A stretch of 43,626 bases of DNA. It comes from Sutterella wadsworthensis 2_1_59BFAA. GTDB lineage: Bacteria > Pseudomonadota > Gammaproteobacteria > Burkholderiales > Burkholderiaceae_F. Below, piece by piece: positions 24,272 to 33,447 of the stretch; the stretch's first letter is position 1; the number at the start of each line of letters is the position of its first letter. The position numbers and the translations under genes were made by a program. Under the pieces are notes generated by a model that ran no database searches, had not been told where the DNA came from, and worked only from the letters and a program-made list of their open reading frames with translations. The stretch covers positions 41,212-84,837 of the forward strand of contig NZ_JH815521.1 of NCBI RefSeq assembly GCF_000297775.1. The letters run 5' to 3'.

Positions 24272-26934
24272 TGACCTCCTCAAAGAATCCCGTCGGGGAA
24301 TTCATCGAAATCCTTCGGCGGATCAGGACAGGACACGAGAACCTGAAGGTCTCCTCCGGGATTCCCGGCTTCATTCCGGGTACAGGCGAGCGCGTCGACG
24401 CATTCTCAACGGCGCTCCCCTGGGAGTCCGCCACGCCAGACGGCCTCTTCACGCTGAAGGGCGACAAGCCCGAAAACCCCGAGGGACTCGGCTTTGCGAT
24501 CGAGATCTTTCCGCAGACGGGCGTCACGTCCGAGATGGAGAAGACACTCATCGGCCTCGCGGCTCCGCTTGAAGCCGGATCCGTCCTCTCGATCACGGCC
24601 TTCGCGTCGTCGGCCGTAAGGGGCATTGCAGAGCTGATGGTTCCCGAAGCACGTGTGCCCGACGGGTTTCCGCCGCTGAGCCCGGAAGCCGAAGGGATCA
24701 TCGACACGGCCACGAACTGGGCCGCCGAAAACCTCGTGAAGGGTGCGGTCGAGCAGCTCACGCCCCAGGCTCCCGTGTATCCGAGGCACTGGCGAGTCTG
24801 GCTCACGGTTGTCGTTCCGACGACGAAGCCCGACGACGAGGAGGTCCGTGAAAAGGTCCTCACCGCGCGCAGGGCCATTTCCGCCGTGCTCGAGCAGGCG
24901 GGGCTCTTCATGGGCGTGTGGGATGCGGACGTGCTCGTCGGCACGGCTTCCGAGATCCTCAACCCGCAGCTCATGCGCTCGGGCGACTTCGTGCGTCCGT
25001 CCGCGAACCCGTTCGAGCCTCCGTCCGTTCAGGTGATGAAGGCCGACACGGAGGTGACGGTAGAGAAGCACCGCATCCGATTCGAGACGCTTGACAGGAA
25101 GTCCGCGGTTCATGCCGTGGGGCTTGGGGTCGAACACTACGGCGGGCACATCTCGCTCGCCCTCACAAGCCAGATGCTCGGCGAGCTCGGTCGTGGCGGC
25201 CATCAGATTCCGTGCCCCTTCCTCTTCACGAGCATCATCGCGGTTCTTGACTCCGCCTCCGAGCGCGTCAAGGCCGAAGGCCACCGCATGCGTGCGCTGC
25301 AGATGTCGCACACGCCCGTCTCGCAGATCAGTCCCTGGTATCCCGAAAAGGCGCGCCAGTGGACGATTGCCGTCAACAGCTTCCAGACCGAAGGGGGCAT
25401 CGCGCGCGTGGCGCACCAGTACCTGCTCCTTGCACCTGCGGGACTTGAGGCCGAGGCCGTTCACGCCGCCCAGTCCATTGCACGCAAGGCGGGCATGGAC
25501 GTGAGGCGCACGACCTGCCTTCATGCGCAGGCCCTGATGGGAGCCCTTCCGATGTGTGCGGGTCCGCTTCTCGTCGAGGACATGAAGAGGAGCTTCCGCA
25601 TACAGCGCAGGACTCTTGCGACCGGCATCTGCGGCTCGCCCGTGATGACCGAGTGGCAGGGAACGCCGATTCGCGACGACCGTGACCGCAGGACTCCGCT
25701 TCTCACGCTCGTGGGCCGTCGCGGTCAGATCATGCACGTGGATCCCTTTGCGAACGCGAGCGGGAACTATTCGGTGACGATCGTGGGCAAGCCCGGTTCG
25801 GGCAAGTCCGTCGTGATGAACCAGCTGGCCTTCAGCTGCCTCGCGCAGGGCGGGCTCGTCTGGATCATCGACGTGGGGCGCTCCTATGAAAAGACCTGCG
25901 CAGTGCTCGACGGGGCCTTTCTCGTCTTCGACAAGGAGCACGTCTGGGATCTCAATCCCTTTGCGATCCTCGAGGCCCTTGCGGGCGACGACCGCTCCGA
26001 AGGGATCGAATCGGTGGTGTCGATTCTGGGCGAACTCGTCTCGCCCGGCCGTCCTCTTCCCGACCTCGAGCGCAGCGTGCTCATTCAGCTCACGGCCTCG
26101 GCCGCTCAGATGGCGGCGATGCAGGGAAGGCTTGCGACCCTTGCCGACCTCGATGCGCTTCTTGCAGAACGCGCCGTTCACGACAGGCGACTTGACGACC
26201 TGCGCATGCAGCTCGAGCCCTACCTCAATGGTCCGCTCGCGCGCTGGTTCGACGGCTCGGGCCGTCCGATCGACTTCAGCAGTCGTCTTACGGTGCTCGA
26301 GCTCGAGGGCCTCTCCGCTCACCCCGCGCTTCGACAGGCGGTTCTTATGACGCTGATGCTCTGGATCGAAAAGACGATGTCTCTCGACCGTCGCACCGTG
26401 AAGCTCGTCCTCATCGACGAAGCCTGGGACCTGATGGGTTCGGGCCACAGCGGGAAGTTCATCGCCTCGGGCTTTCGTCGTGCGCGAAAGCACAAGGGCG
26501 GGTTCGTGGTTGCCACGCAGTCGCTTGCAGACTTCTTCAAGAGCGAGACGGCCGAGGCCGCCTGGAGCTGCGCCGACACGCGCATCTATCTGAGGCAGGA
26601 CGCCGAATGTCTTTCGAGCCTTGAGGCGAAGGGGCAGCTCGCGACCGACCCGTGGTTCAGGGCGGCGTTGCCGTCACTCACGACCGTTCGCGGAGCGTGG
26701 TCCGAAATGATCGTGAAGGTGGGCGATGCGCCGCCCGCGATCGGACGCCTCGTGCTTGACCGCTTCATGCAGGTCCTCTACTCGTCGCTGCCCGCCGAAG
26801 TCTCCGCCGTCAATGCATGGCGCGAGGCGGGTGCAACGATGGCCGCTTCCGTGAGCGCCGTCGCCAACGGCGCATTCGAACCCACGCCCGAAGCCCTTGC
26901 AGCCCTCAACCGAAATCAGGAATCCGACCGATGA
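24271..26934 (+). CDS. traC: Type IV secretion ATPase TraC (VirB4-like)
   Basis: The 887-residue protein is the cytoplasmic AAA+-type ATPase that powers pilus assembly. The N-terminal third matches TraC_F: FIEILRRIRTGHENLKVSSG, then a region with SSAVRGIAELM. The Walker A motif GKPGSGKS is at residues 506-513 and Walker B (LVLIDEAWDL) has Asp716-Glu717. The ATQSLADFF segment follows as sensor. The F protein has 875 residues. The ATG at 24271 overlaps the traV stop; the preceding GTG is an alternative. All motifs are intact. The stop overlaps the next start (ATGA). Confidence 0.95.
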   Translation: MTSSKNPVGEFIEILRRIRTGHENLKVSSGIPGFIPGTGERVDAFSTALPWESATPDGLFTLKGDKPENPEGLGFAIEIFPQTGVTSEMEKTLIGLAAPLEAGSVLSITAFASSAVRGIAELMVPEARVPDGFPPLSPEAEGIIDTATNWAAENLVKGAVEQLTPQAPVYPRHWRVWLTVVVPTTKPDDEEVREKVLTARRAISAVLEQAGLFMGVWDADVLVGTASEILNPQLMRSGDFVRPSANPFEPPSVQVMKADTEVTVEKHRIRFETLDRKSAVHAVGLGVEHYGGHISLALTSQMLGELGRGGHQIPCPFLFTSIIAVLDSASERVKAEGHRMRALQMSHTPVSQISPWYPEKARQWTIAVNSFQTEGGIARVAHQYLLLAPAGLEAEAVHAAQSIARKAGMDVRRTTCLHAQALMGALPMCAGPLLVEDMKRSFRIQRRTLATGICGSPVMTEWQGTPIRDDRDRRTPLLTLVGRRGQIMHVDPFANASGNYSVTIVGKPGSGKSVVMNQLAFSCLAQGGLVWIIDVGRSYEKTCAVLDGAFLVFDKEHVWDLNPFAILEALAGDDRSEGIESVVSILGELVSPGRPLPDLERSVLIQLTASAAQMAAMQGRLATLADLDALLAERAVHDRRLDDLRMQLEPYLNGPLARWFDGSGRPIDFSSRLTVLELEGLSAHPALRQAVLMTLMLWIEKTMSLDRRTVKLVLIDEAWDLMGSGHSGKFIASGFRRARKHKGGFVVATQSLADFFKSETAEAAWSCADTRIYLRQDAECLSSLEAKGQLATDPWFRAALPSLTTVRGAWSEMIVKVGDAPPAIGRLVLDRFMQVLYSSLPAEVSAVNAWREAGATMAASVSAVANGAFEPTPEALAALNRNQESDR

Positions 26935-29306
26935 CCGAACAAAAGAACAGCAGCGAAAAGACGGAAAAGACCGACAGGAAAGAAAAGCCGGGCTCTGCTC
27001 CGAAGAAGCCCTCGATCGAGCCGAAGTCGGCCCGAGGCGCGAGCACGACGGCAAGAAGGAAGACCGCGAAGGAAGCCGACGACGCCCTTCAGGACAAGAT
27101 CGAGAAGGCCCGTGCAGGCGCAATGCCCGAGCGCAGGGAACCCGCGGCCGCAGGAGAATCCGCCGGCCTTCCACCCGTGCAGACCGTGCGCGCCATGCCG
27201 CAGATCAACAGGAAGAAGGACGAGACGACGTCCGACGAGAAGGCCGTTGCAAAGAAGCCGTCCGCCCCCGTCAAGATGCCCGAGCGTGACGCCACGGGAC
27301 GTTTTCTCCCGTCCGAGGAGAAGGCGAAGAAGCCCCGGGCAAAGGCCAGGGCTCAGCAGGCCAGGACCGAAGACGTGAAGAAGCCCTCGGAAAAGCCCGA
27401 AGCGAAGCCCGCGCAGAAAACGGCGCAGAAGTCCGAGCCCAAGGAGACTCAGAAGGCTCCGAAACAGGTCGAGCCGAAGGTCGAAACCAAGACGGAAAGC
27501 CAGCCCGCTCAGAAAACGCAGGAAGCGAAAGCCGCGAAGAAGCCCGAAGGCCCGGTCACGTCCGCCGCACCCGCAGCGCCCGTCCCCCACGTCAAGCCCG
27601 TCCTCTCCCTGCTGATGGATGAGGCCCCGTCCGGGGTCATGACGGACATGAAGGCGGACGACCGTCCAGCGCCCGGAGAAGTCCGCGGAAAACCCGCGGA
27701 CGAAACGAACGAAGCGCCATCTTCGCCTGTCCTCAGACCTTCCGGCAGTCAGTCCCCGAACGGTTCCCGAATCATCGACATCGAAGGCGAAGAAGACGAA
27801 GAGGAGGACTACGACGACATTCCCGACCCGGCGGTCTCGGTTTCCGAATCGGCCGACGACAATGAGATCGATGATGACGAGCCTGACGACGATGACGATC
27901 AGTCTTCTGCCGACCGTCCCGTGAAAAAGCCCGTTTCCGTGATCCGTCCCGCGGCCGAGGACCCCGACCCCGTTGAGCTCGACAGTCAGGGCCGTCCCTA
28001 TCACGCGACCGAGGTTCTCTCCGGCCGCCGAACGCCCGTGCGCGTCAAGCCGCCCGTTGAGGAACCCGCCGATCCGTCAAGGACCGTGGACCTCGAGGCC
28101 GAGCGCATTGATGCCGAGCATACGGCGAGGCAGGCCCTTCTCAGGCTTCACGCCCGAACCCAGCCCACGCGTGCCGAACTGGCTTCGATGCTGGTCTCCA
28201 GGAAGATTGAGCAGATGGAGCGCGGCAATCCTGCGTTCGAGAATGGTCCCTCTCGGGAAGGTGATTCGGATTCCGTTCCCGACCGGAACGAGGACGCCCG
28301 CAGCAAGGGTTGGAACTCGCTCTGGGGAAACGGCGTGCGCGATGCCGAGGCTGAGCAAAACGCGCTCGTCGACGTGCGTCGTCCGCCGCGCTATGCGTTT
28401 GACGAGGACGAACGTCCTCAGGTCGAGCGTGACGAAGCCTATGCCCGCCGCATGGATGCCTGGGAAAAGGACGTGATGGCGGAGAGTGAATCCCGCGACC
28501 AGCGCGTGTCGTGCCGCGGCCCGAAGCCCGGTCCCCGCGTTCCCGTCCGCACGGGCACGCACGAGACGCTCGGCGGCTTTCCGACCCCGCACCAGACTCG
28601 CGCCTGGAAGGCCGAAGGCGCTGAAGGAAAGGAGCGCGAATCGCGTCTTGACGTCGTTCGTGAAAGGCTCAACCGCCTTCATGCACGCTGGTCGGGGCTC
28701 GAGGGGTGTCTCAGGGCGGCGCTTGCCGTTGCCTGCGTCTCTTCCGTGGCCGCCTTTGCCGCCTGGACGACGGCGAAGTCGGTCGTGCCCGACCTCACGG
28801 TCATGCACACGCCCGTATCGGTCACGGCCGTCGTGGCCGACGAGGAGATCAGGAACCTGATGCTGATGACGGCGCTCCTTGACGCCAGGGGAATTCCGAC
28901 GGGCCGCACGGCTCCTCAAGTCGACAGCGTGTACCTGACAGGTGAACTCAGAAAGATCATCGTCACGGACAACGAAGCCTCGCGCATGTCGCTGCCGCTT
29001 GACGACCGTCTCTTCAGGGCCGCCGTGATGGAGGCCGCCGACATGGCGGGTGCGCCGGTCCTCTCCCGAGCCGCCGTGCTGGCCATGCCCGACCCCGCTC
29101 ACTCCACGACGGGCCGCACGCTTGACGTGACGAACCTCGTCATCGAGCGCCTCGGCCTCAAGAACGTGTCGGCCGCTGCCGCACGCGAAGTGGTCTCGGG
29201 CCTCATGAGTCCCTCGGGACTTTCCGCCGCCATGACGGCCGTCCCCAACGCCACGACGTCCGCACCTTCGCCCTCCGCCGAAGCTGCTCCCGTCAAAAAC
29301 CGCTGA
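26931..29306 (+). CDS. trbI: TrbI-like inner-membrane protein with very long charged cytoplasmic domain
   Basis: The 791-residue protein starts with about 590 residues that look disordered: a Lys/Pro/Ala-rich first part (KTAKEADDALQDKIEKARAG, many KKP repeats) to residue 235. A strongly acidic run lies near residues 283-325 (EGEEDEEEDYDDIPD), then charged helices. One membrane segment follows near residues 595-617 (LRAALAVACVSSVAAFAAWT). The C-terminal 175 residues resemble F-type TrbI: PVSVTAVVADEEIRNLM, then LFRAAVMEAADMAGAPVLSR and AAVLAMPDP. F TrbI has 128 residues, is anchored by one helix and affects pilus retraction. Position directly after traC also fits TrbI. The start overlaps the traC stop. 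Function of the long domain is unknown; the TrbI call is a by-eye match. Confidence 0.6.
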   Translation: MTEQKNSSEKTEKTDRKEKPGSAPKKPSIEPKSARGASTTARRKTAKEADDALQDKIEKARAGAMPERREPAAAGESAGLPPVQTVRAMPQINRKKDETTSDEKAVAKKPSAPVKMPERDATGRFLPSEEKAKKPRAKARAQQARTEDVKKPSEKPEAKPAQKTAQKSEPKETQKAPKQVEPKVETKTESQPAQKTQEAKAAKKPEGPVTSAAPAAPVPHVKPVLSLLMDEAPSGVMTDMKADDRPAPGEVRGKPADETNEAPSSPVLRPSGSQSPNGSRIIDIEGEEDEEEDYDDIPDPAVSVSESADDNEIDDDEPDDDDDQSSADRPVKKPVSVIRPAAEDPDPVELDSQGRPYHATEVLSGRRTPVRVKPPVEEPADPSRTVDLEAERIDAEHTARQALLRLHARTQPTRAELASMLVSRKIEQMERGNPAFENGPSREGDSDSVPDRNEDARSKGWNSLWGNGVRDAEAEQNALVDVRRPPRYAFDEDERPQVERDEAYARRMDAWEKDVMAESESRDQRVSCRGPKPGPRVPVRTGTHETLGGFPTPHQTRAWKAEGAEGKERESRLDVVRERLNRLHARWSGLEGCLRAALAVACVSSVAAFAAWTTAKSVVPDLTVMHTPVSVTAVVADEEIRNLMLMTALLDARGIPTGRTAPQVDSVYLTGELRKIIVTDNEASRMSLPLDDRLFRAAVMEAADMAGAPVLSRAAVLAMPDPAHSTTGRTLDVTNLVIERLGLKNVSAAAAREVVSGLMSPSGLSAAMTAVPNATTSAPSPSAEAAPVKNR

Positions 29307-29347
29307 CAAACAACGCTGACAACAGCCATTCGATAAAGAGCACAGAC

Positions 29348-30673
29348 ATGAATCAAGTGACCCCGCCTTCGGGCGTGAGGGGCTCCGCGCCCGTCTCGCC
29401 CGCTCCGAAGAGCAATGTCGCCGTGGAGCCCGGAGAGCAGTTCTACGAGCGTGCGCTCCGGAGGCGCATCCGCTCCTGGCCCGACGTGTCGGCCGCGGGC
29501 TTTCTGACGGTCGAGCTTTCGCAGTACCTCAAGGGCACGGGCGGTGCGACGGCCGAGGCCGTGATGGCAGCGCTCCTGCGTTTAGGGCACGACGGCCTTG
29601 TGGCCAACGGCAGGCGTCTGGCCTCAAGGCTCGACACGCTCACCGTTTCCGAAGCCCGTGACGTGCTCGAAGCGTGCGGCCTTGCGGCCGAACGCCATGC
29701 CCGCGCAATGACAAGGGCCTGCGAGAAGGATCCCGAGGGGATTTCCGAGCGTGAGGCCCGCGAGCGCGCGCTCTGCCCCGCCGTCACCGCAAGGCTCACG
29801 GGCACGTACCACGCCATTCCCTGGGATGCCCGTCACGACGGCCATCTGGCCTCGCGTGAAGTCTCGCGTGCCGCAGGACTCGTGCGCTGGGCCCATGCGC
29901 TCACGTCCGAGCGTTCTTCGCGCGTGCATCTGGCCGTGGGCCGTTCGCTTCTCTTCGGACGAGGTGCCGCCGACGTCTGGAAGCACCGTCGTCCGCTCGT
30001 CTTCATCAACCGCATCAACGCCTACACCGTGAAGCTCGTCACCGACTGCTGGACTGCGGATCCGCAGACCGCCGTCGTCTATGCGGGCGAGAGCGTCCCC
30101 GCGACGAATCCGTTCGATGCGTGGGAGATTCCGCTCGTCGTCGACACGCGCGGCTTTCTGCGTGCGCTTCTGGCCGTCGACAAGATGCCGTGTCTGATCG
30201 AACCCCGCCTCGGCGGCTTTACGGTGACCTGCGCCACGGGCCGCGTCGACCCGAAGGGCTTTCGCGACGGCGAGAAGCTCGCCCCCTGGATGAAGACCCT
30301 TGCCGAAATCGGTCTCATCAACGCCTATGACGAGGCCGCAAGGGCGGGCAATGTTCCCGCCTTCACGGGAGCCGAAGCCTGCGTCTGGGCCGAGCGCTTC
30401 AAGTCGCTCCTCTCCGTGACGCTTGCGCTCGACAACTCCGCCCGCCGGGGGCTTGAAGTCGACGAAAAGGCACTCGAAGCCGCCGCACGCCAGCGCGAGA
30501 ATTACGTGGCCGTGAGAAACGAAATGACCTCGATTCTCGAAAAGCTCGCCGACGGCGCACACGAACTCCGTGAGGCCGAGCTTGCCCAAAGGGCCGAACG
30601 CCGGGCAAAGCAGCGCGAAGAACGCAAGACCCAAAGGGCCGCCCGTCTCGCCCGACGTGAGGAGAACGCCTGA
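29348..30673 (+). CDS. Unrecognised cytoplasmic protein of the transfer operon, 441 residues
   Basis: I do not recognise this family. The protein has no signal peptide or membrane segment. A Pro-rich lead (residues 1-25) is followed by a helical region (YERALRRRIRSWPDVSAAGF) and an Arg-rich mixed domain. A possible active or binding core contains RRPLVFINRINAYTVKLV and LVVDTRGFLRALLAVDKM with a late GFTVTCATGRVDP. The C-terminal 70 residues are a basic coiled coil (LAQRAERRAKQREERKTQRA). It lies between the TrbI-like gene and traU, where F has traW. The stop overlaps the traU start (TGATG), so it belongs to the operon. Guess: a cytosolic partner of TraC or the TrbI-like tail. A degenerate TraW was excluded because TraW is found elsewhere. 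Confidence 0.75.
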   Translation: MNQVTPPSGVRGSAPVSPAPKSNVAVEPGEQFYERALRRRIRSWPDVSAAGFLTVELSQYLKGTGGATAEAVMAALLRLGHDGLVANGRRLASRLDTLTVSEARDVLEACGLAAERHARAMTRACEKDPEGISEREARERALCPAVTARLTGTYHAIPWDARHDGHLASREVSRAAGLVRWAHALTSERSSRVHLAVGRSLLFGRGAADVWKHRRPLVFINRINAYTVKLVTDCWTADPQTAVVYAGESVPATNPFDAWEIPLVVDTRGFLRALLAVDKMPCLIEPRLGGFTVTCATGRVDPKGFRDGEKLAPWMKTLAEIGLINAYDEAARAGNVPAFTGAEACVWAERFKSLLSVTLALDNSARRGLEVDEKALEAAARQRENYVAVRNEMTSILEKLADGAHELREAELAQRAERRAKQREERKTQRAARLARREENA

Positions 30674-31716
30674 TGCGCACGCTTTCCTCTCTTCTTCCGG
30701 GCGCGGCGATGTTCGTCGCAGCCCTCACGGTGAATGCCGCCACGGTCTGTCAGGGCGAGATCCTCAATCCCGTGACCGACGTCTGCTGGAGCTGCGTCTT
30801 TCCCGTGAAGATCGGCGGCAAGGCCTCGCTCACCACCTCGGTTCTGCCCGACCCCGACACGGGTGCGGGCGGACCGTTCTGCACCTGTGGCAAAGGCCTC
30901 AACCTGAGGGCCGGCGTCACGTTCAGCTTCTGGGAGCCCCTTCGTACGGCGGAGATCGTTCGTCATGCGGGGTGTCTTCCCTCGATGGGCGGCGTGAACA
31001 TGGGCGACATGGGGCTTCGCATATCAGACCACGTGAAGGTGCATTCGCACGAGCCCGACGGCTCGATGAAGCGGCACACGGACTTTCGTCAGGTGCACTG
31101 GTATGCGACGCCCTGGCTCTTCATTCTCGAGGCGCTCCTTGACGACGGGTGTCTGGACCATCAGACGTTCGACCTCGCCTACATGTCCGAACTTGATCCC
31201 CTATGGGACGACACGCTCTCGAGCTTCATCCTGAACCCGGACGCCGCGCTCTTTGCGAATCCGATCGCCCAGGGCGCGTGCGCCGCCGACTGCACGTCCG
31301 CCTCTTCGGGCCTTCCCCAGAACTCCCTCTACTGGTGCTCGGGCTGTCAGGGGAACGTCTTTCCGCTCACGGGCTGGAGCGCATCGCTCACCTCCCACAC
31401 GGCCGTCTGGCAGCTGATGACCCACCGCTTTGCGATGAAGCTCTCGCGTGAGGGGCTGCTTCTTGCCGCCCACGGCTCGAAGGGGCTCTGCGAGTCCTTC
31501 TACGAGCCCCTGATGCGAAAGGACGTCTGGCGCACCCAGCTCGTCTGGCCTGCGCACTCGGGAAAGAACACCGACGGCTCCTGCTGCAGCCCGCTCGGGC
31601 GCACCACCGTCGTCTCGGGCTCGGGAAAGAGCTGGAGTGCAGGCGGCGAGGACGGCGTGGTACTCGTCTGGCGACGCCGCGACTGCTGCTCGATGTCCGC
31701 CAAATGGGGCGGATGA
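30673..31716 (+). CDS. traU: Mating-pair and pilus assembly protein TraU
   Basis: The 347-residue periplasmic protein carries a signal peptide (residues 1-22, LLPGAAMFVAALTVNA) and the Cys-rich TraU fold. Diagnostic parts are LNPVTDVCWSCVFPVKIGG at the start, FCTCGKGLNLRAGVTFSFWE, EPTRLVDV-region equivalent EIVRHAGCLPSM, and YMSELDPLWDDTLSSFILNP. The family end WQLMTHRFAMKLSREG and WRRRDCCSM is also present. About 17 cysteines fit disulfide-rich TraU (F: 330 residues). The start is translationally coupled to the unknown gene before it. Confidence 0.93.
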   Translation: MRTLSSLLPGAAMFVAALTVNAATVCQGEILNPVTDVCWSCVFPVKIGGKASLTTSVLPDPDTGAGGPFCTCGKGLNLRAGVTFSFWEPLRTAEIVRHAGCLPSMGGVNMGDMGLRISDHVKVHSHEPDGSMKRHTDFRQVHWYATPWLFILEALLDDGCLDHQTFDLAYMSELDPLWDDTLSSFILNPDAALFANPIAQGACAADCTSASSGLPQNSLYWCSGCQGNVFPLTGWSASLTSHTAVWQLMTHRFAMKLSREGLLLAAHGSKGLCESFYEPLMRKDVWRTQLVWPAHSGKNTDGSCCSPLGRTTVVSGSGKSWSAGGEDGVVLVWRRRDCCSMSAKWGG

Positions 31717-31794
31717 GCCCGACAACACCCTGCATTCAAGTCCTTTGCGGGAATTCATAAACCCAAAACCCACAGAAAGACAATGGAGATTCTC

Positions 31795-32637
31795 ATGAAG
31801 CACGAATCCAACGACACGCCGCCCTTTGCGCCCGACGACCCCATCAGCCGGAGCCTTTTCGTGAGGCCCAACCTCATCGAGCGCCTCTGCGCCTCGGCGC
31901 TTCGCCTCTGCCTGCTCGTCTGCATTCCGGCCGCCGCATCGGTCTTCCTGATCAGCCTTGCCGACTCGGCCGAAGCCGCCTGCACGTCCGAACCTTCTCA
32001 GCACTACGAGGTGACGACGCTCATTGCCGACCATCCCGTGCAGACCTCGTCGGACCCCGACTTCGAGGAGATCCTCAAGGCCAACGCCCGCCTTGCCGTG
32101 GAGTCGGGTGAATGGTCCCGCCGTGTGAAGCGAAAGGAAGAGACGCTCATTCAATGGATGCGGTCCCCGGTCTTTCCTGAATTCCGTCCGATGGCCGTCA
32201 AGACCACGCTCATTCGCAGACCCACGGGTCTTTCGGTTGAGGACATCAGGCGCGCCGAGCTCTTCAACGACGTGAGCCGCCTCCTTCTCTTCTTCGACTC
32301 CCGTGCGGGCGGCCAGGTCAACTTCGCGATGAGGATGCTCTCCACCGCCTCCTTCGCCATTCGTCCCGTCGTGGCAGCGGGCAGCGTTGCGTTCGCTCAG
32401 GAAAAGCTCGGCACGCGCGTCTGGGCAGACCAGGGCTCGGTCCTCACGCGCCGTCTCGGTCTCAATCACTGGCCCGCCCTCGTGAAACTCACGCCGTCGG
32501 AAATCTCCGTCTGGACACCTGCGCTCAATGCCGACGGGATTCCGGATTCGCCCGTCCCCGCCGGCCTTGCTTCGAAGGAGTCGATCGACCTCTCCGCACC
32601 CGCCATGCGCCCCGCTGCATCGAAAACCCTCCATTAA
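31795..32637 (+). CDS. traW: Pilus assembly protein TraW
   Basis: The 280-residue exported protein carries a TraW C-terminal domain. Residues 165-230 show LLLFFDSRAGGQVNFAMRML, then RPVVAAGSVAFAQEKLGTRV and WADQGSVLTRRLGLNHWPAL. These align with F TraW in which LVFIDGDD, IILINGS and YFDQSGLLSRSLGI occur in the same order. A cytosolic lead and a signal-like segment (LRLCLLVCIPAAASVFLISL) end at about residue 62. The ATG at 31795 is chosen because GGAG lies 6 bases upstream; a second ATG at 31783 overlaps that site. In F the order is traW-traU; here it is traU-traW. Confidence 0.8.
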   Translation: MKHESNDTPPFAPDDPISRSLFVRPNLIERLCASALRLCLLVCIPAAASVFLISLADSAEAACTSEPSQHYEVTTLIADHPVQTSSDPDFEEILKANARLAVESGEWSRRVKRKEETLIQWMRSPVFPEFRPMAVKTTLIRRPTGLSVEDIRRAELFNDVSRLLLFFDSRAGGQVNFAMRMLSTASFAIRPVVAAGSVAFAQEKLGTRVWADQGSVLTRRLGLNHWPALVKLTPSEISVWTPALNADGIPDSPVPAGLASKESIDLSAPAMRPAASKTLH

Positions 32638-32650
32638 TAGGAAAGCCGTC

Positions 32651-33397
32651 ATGAATTTTGTGTCCACGCTCGGCGCTGCCGCCCTTTCCTGCCTTCTCCT
32701 CCCCGCTGCCTTCGCCTCAGAACCCGCAGGCACTGCTCTCGAACCCTCGTCCGCCACGATTGCGCCCAAGGTCCGTGAAGTGGAGAAGGCTCCGTCTACT
32801 GAGCTCGCCGCCGCGCCTTCCGCCTCTTCGTCTCCTGAAGCCTTTTCGGACTCGAAGTCCGACAACTCGAACACTTGGCGACCCCGCATCACGATTCTGC
32901 TCGACACGGGGATGACGTCCTCGCTCGTCGAGACGGCGGCCGAGGAACTCAAGCTCGTGGGTGACGCTGCGGACGTCGAGGTCCTCGTTCGAGGTCTCCC
33001 CGTGACGCGCACCCCGACGGGTTACCGGACCGACTTCGAAGCAACGTCCGAACGTCTTGCGCCGCTCGTTGACGCAGGCTTCGGAGCCGCGATCCATCCT
33101 GAACGCTTCGCCTTCCTTCTGGCCCTTGCCGAAGAGGGTCTAGAGGCGGGCGGCAGGCTCGATGCGAGGACCGAAGAGGTTTACGAAGTGATGACCGCCG
33201 CGCCCACCGCACCCGCCGTTCTCCTCACGATCGGCCGCAGCGTCTATGCGGTCTCGGGCACGGCCTCCATCGTCTCGGCCCTTTCTCAGTGGCGTCGCAC
33301 GCTCGCCGACGCCGTCATGGACGAATCGGACCGCACCCGCATCGCCGCCCTTCAAACCGTACTCGACGGAACGCCGCTCGGCCGAATCGCGCCCTGA
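32651..33397 (+). CDS. trbC: F-type assembly protein TrbC
   Basis: The 248-residue periplasmic protein has a signal peptide (residues 1-22, ending AAFAS) and an Ala/Pro/Ser-rich linker to about residue 72. The thioredoxin-like TrbC domain follows: ITILLDTGMTSSLVETAAEE, then DVEVLVRGLPVTRTPTGYRT. A GFGAAIHPERF segment comes next, and it ends with PAVLLTIGRSVYAVSGTASI. F TrbC has the same sequence of elements (VSFSIPESGLK, VIRGL, IDPTLF, VPALVV, IRGN). The start ATG at 32651 has AGGAAAG upstream. It lies just after traW, as TrbC lies near TraW in F, and may interact with it. Confidence 0.75.
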   Translation: MNFVSTLGAAALSCLLLPAAFASEPAGTALEPSSATIAPKVREVEKAPSTELAAAPSASSSPEAFSDSKSDNSNTWRPRITILLDTGMTSSLVETAAEELKLVGDAADVEVLVRGLPVTRTPTGYRTDFEATSERLAPLVDAGFGAAIHPERFAFLLALAEEGLEAGGRLDARTEEVYEVMTAAPTAPAVLLTIGRSVYAVSGTASIVSALSQWRRTLADAVMDESDRTRIAALQTVLDGTPLGRIAP

Positions 33398-33447
33398 ACA
33401 CCCAAAACCGCCCCCTGAAACCCAATCTCTACACCTCTTTGAGAGCC

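Noticed and set aside
24406-26493. A 695-codon minus-strand frame opposite traC
   Set aside because: It is a shadow of traC, which has Walker motifs and family length.
31201-33012. A 603-codon minus-strand frame opposite traU, traW and trbC
   Set aside because: Three plus-strand genes with signal peptides explain the region; this frame crosses their gene borders.
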